Source of the DNA: an uncultured bacterium
GTDB taxonomy: Bacteria; Cyanobacteriota; Vampirovibrionia; Gastranaerophilales; Gastranaerophilaceae
Direction: 5' to 3'
DNA: 64,000 nt
Assembly: GCA_949290355.1 (NCBI GenBank)
Contig: CASERN010000007.1
Location: forward strand, 19,677 to 83,676
The notes below the pieces were generated by a model that ran no database searches, was not told the origin of the DNA, and was given only the letters and a program-made list of their open reading frames with translations. Below, in pieces: positions 62,539 to 64,000 of this stretch. Within the stretch, counting starts at the first letter, position 1; every line of letters starts with the position of its first letter. A program made the position numbers and the translations under genes.

Positions 62539-63774
62539 ATGATTAGAATTGGTACAGCATTATTTGAAGCATGTGAAGAATTAGAAAGAGAAAGAGGTAT
62601 CTCAAAAGATGTTTTGATTGCTTCTCTTTGTGATGCAATGGTTGCAGCATATAAAAAACACATGCATATTAAAGATGCTACTAATATAGAAGCTATTCTA
62701 GATGAACAATCAGGAGAAATTGGTGTATTCAGAACAAAACTTGTTGTAGATGAAGTTGAAGATCCTGATATGCAAATCACATTAAATGATGCAAAAGAAA
62801 TTGCTGAAGATGTAGAAGTTGGAGATGAAATTAAAATAGAAGTTACACCAGAACAGTTCGGAAGAATTGCAGCGCAATCTGCAAAACAAGTTATTACTCA
62901 AAGAATTAGAGAAGCTGAAAGAAATCTTGTATTAAATGAATTCTTAGAAAAGAAAGGAACATTGACTACAGGTATTATTCAAAGAGTAGAAAATCGTAAT
63001 GTTATTGTAAATATTGGGAAAATAGATGCAATCATGCCTCAAAAAGAGCAAATTCCTGGAGAATATTACAAACCAGGAAATAGAATAAGAGTTTTTGTTT
63101 TGAATGTTAAAGAAACAACAAGATTGCCTCAAGTTATTGTTTCTCATGCTCATGCAGAAATTGTAAGAGAATTGTTTGAACTAGAGGTTCCTGAAATAGA
63201 AGATGGAATTGTCGAAATTAAATCAATATCAAGAGAAGCTGGTTACAGAACAAAAATTGCGGTATGGTCAAACGATCCAGAAGTAGATTCTGTAGGTGCA
63301 TGTATCGGCCCTCGCGGCTCAAGAATTCAGACGATTGTGTCAGAATTAAAAAATGAAAAAATTGATATTGTAAGATATTCAGAAGATCCTGTTGAATATA
63401 TCGTAAATGCATTATCTCCTGCAAGAGTTGTATCCGTTGATATTTTAGCTGATGATGAGTACGCTCATGATGCAATGGTTGTTGTTCCAGATGATCAATT
63501 AAGTCTTGCAATTGGCAGAGAAGGCCAAAACGTAAGATTAGCTCATAAGCTAACTGGATGGAAAATTGATATTAAGAGTGTTTCTCAAATGGAAAAAGCA
63601 GAAGCTCAAAATATCTCAAATTATGAAGAAACTCCTGAAGAAATTGCTGATGATGCAATCGAAGAAGTTGATGAATTACAACAAGAAATAGAAGAAGAAA
63701 TGAATCAACAAGCTTTGGATGAAGAAGATTTGCAACAAGATGAAGTAAGTGAATCTGAAGGAACAGAAGAATAA
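62539..63774 (+). CDS. nusA: Transcription termination/antitermination protein NusA
   Basis: A 411-residue protein. An N-terminal polymerase-binding domain (about 1-125), an S1 domain (about 130-205; GTLTTGIIQRVENRNVIVNIGKIDAIMP), KH1 (GACIGPRGSRIQTIVSEL) and KH2 (LAIGREGQNVRLAHKLTGWKIDI). The tail is very acidic (EEEMNQQALDEEDLQQDE). The gene is not followed by ylxR/infB; it ends in a terminator and tuf follows. Confidence 0.97.
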   Translation: MIRIGTALFEACEELERERGISKDVLIASLCDAMVAAYKKHMHIKDATNIEAILDEQSGEIGVFRTKLVVDEVEDPDMQITLNDAKEIAEDVEVGDEIKIEVTPEQFGRIAAQSAKQVITQRIREAERNLVLNEFLEKKGTLTTGIIQRVENRNVIVNIGKIDAIMPQKEQIPGEYYKPGNRIRVFVLNVKETTRLPQVIVSHAHAEIVRELFELEVPEIEDGIVEIKSISREAGYRTKIAVWSNDPEVDSVGACIGPRGSRIQTIVSELKNEKIDIVRYSEDPVEYIVNALSPARVVSVDILADDEYAHDAMVVVPDDQLSLAIGREGQNVRLAHKLTGWKIDIKSVSQMEKAEAQNISNYEETPEEIADDAIEEVDELQQEIEEEMNQQALDEEDLQQDEVSESEGTEE

Positions 63775-63803
63775 TTATCAATTTGTTCAATTTCTTAATT
63801 TAA

Positions 63804-63839
63804 TAAAAAAAGGACTGCTTATATGGCAGCCCTTTTTTT
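63804..63839 (+). terminator. Rho-independent terminator after nusA
   Basis: A seven-A run, AGGACTGC paired with GCAGCCCT (one mismatch), and a seven-T run. Confidence 0.85.
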
Positions 63840-63846
63840 ATTAAAG

Positions 63847-63875
63847 TTGACAAAAAAGTTTGAGCAAATATTATA
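63847..63875 (+). promoter_or_regulatory. tuf promoter
   Basis: TTGACA (63847-63852), 17 bases, ATTATA (63870-63875). AAAAGGAG lies before the tuf ATG. Confidence 0.7.
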
Positions 63876-63939
63876 TATTATATGGCTTAAAATACCAAAT
63901 TAGTATTGTAGTATAAGTAGAAAAAAGGAGATTAATCTC

Positions 63940-64000
63940 ATGGCTAGAGAAAAGTACGAACGTACCAAACCGCACGTTAACATCGGTACAATTGGCCACG
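63940..64000 (+). CDS. tuf: Elongation factor Tu, 5' end
   Basis: The first 20 codons ([20 protein letters not shown]) match EF-Tu, including the start of the GTPase P-loop region. The gene continues past the window. AAAAGGAG lies nine bases upstream. Normally tuf follows fusA; here it follows nusA with its own promoter. Confidence 0.95.
   Translation, partial: MAREKYERTKPHVNIGTIGH

Overview
The window is strongly AT-rich DNA (about 30% G+C by eye) from a Gram-negative-type bacterium using the standard bacterial code; TGA is a genuine stop in adk, map and uvrA. KdsA (an LPS precursor enzyme), flagellar rod genes with a FliA-type sigma factor, an FtsL/FtsB-type division pair, CobO, and five prepilin-like proteins sharing FTLAEVLITLGIIGVVAA together suggest a non-photosynthetic cyanobacterial relative of the Vampirovibrionia/Melainabacteria (Gastranaerophilales-like, gut-associated). 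That placement is inference from gene style, not from a marker-gene tree.

Layout. 0-2.6 kb: end of panC, a membrane protein, and rplJ-rplL behind an L10-type leader. 2.6-7.1 kb: an AddAB-like pair, a 1288-aa double helicase and a small Fe-S RecB-like nuclease. 7.2-11.5 kb: coaD, a coiled-coil gene, then rpmG-tRNA-Trp-secE-nusG-rplK-rplA. 11.6-14.2 kb: kdsA, a metallo-hydrolase, pheS. 14.2-28.2 kb, mostly minus strand: a broken prepilin locus, gatB with a sugar isomerase, folP, radical SAM and zinc-ribbon genes, cdd, CtpA-type protease, TPR and DivIC proteins and several exported unknowns. 28.3-33.1 kb: gltX, rsmH-ftsL-like, a degenerate HD-GYP protein. 33.5-41.1 kb: a prepilin locus, gyrB, adk-map, tmk, an M16-like protein. 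41.2-50.5 kb: OmpA/MotB-like, fliA, CNNM/CorC, phosphoesterase, S4 protein, then flgF-flgG-flgB-flgC flanked by two prepilin loci, and a glycosyltransferase. 50.9-64 kb: tRNA-Leu, uvrA, two paralogous exported proteins, a prepilin locus, rpsB-tsf, a 266-bp inverted-repeat element, cobO, a large coiled-coil protein, rimP-nusA and the start of tuf.

The most striking structure is at all five prepilin-like genes. Each has the same architecture: an outer promoter, a strong ribosome site and a short leader ORF interrupted by a run of 8-11 G or C; then an inner promoter and the prepilin start codon. Run lengths of 8 and 11 fuse the leader to the prepilin, while 9 and 10 put it out of frame. One further copy has an interrupted run plus a nonsense codon. 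Such runs are very unlikely by chance at this base composition, and two unrelated leader sequences carry the same layout. This looks like a phase-variable (contingency) pilin/pseudopilin system; I know of no description of it, but I could not search.

A second window-wide pattern is that about eight genes lack a ribosome-binding site and instead have a -10-like hexamer exactly 6 nt before the start codon. This predicts leaderless mRNAs. Other points of interest are duplicated L1-operator-like sequences around rplK, the 266-bp MITE-like element, a three-copy CTAATACAA motif upstream of the flagellar genes, and several enzymes lacking their usual catalytic residues (HD-GYP, M16, and a GlmS-like isomerase without its glutaminase).
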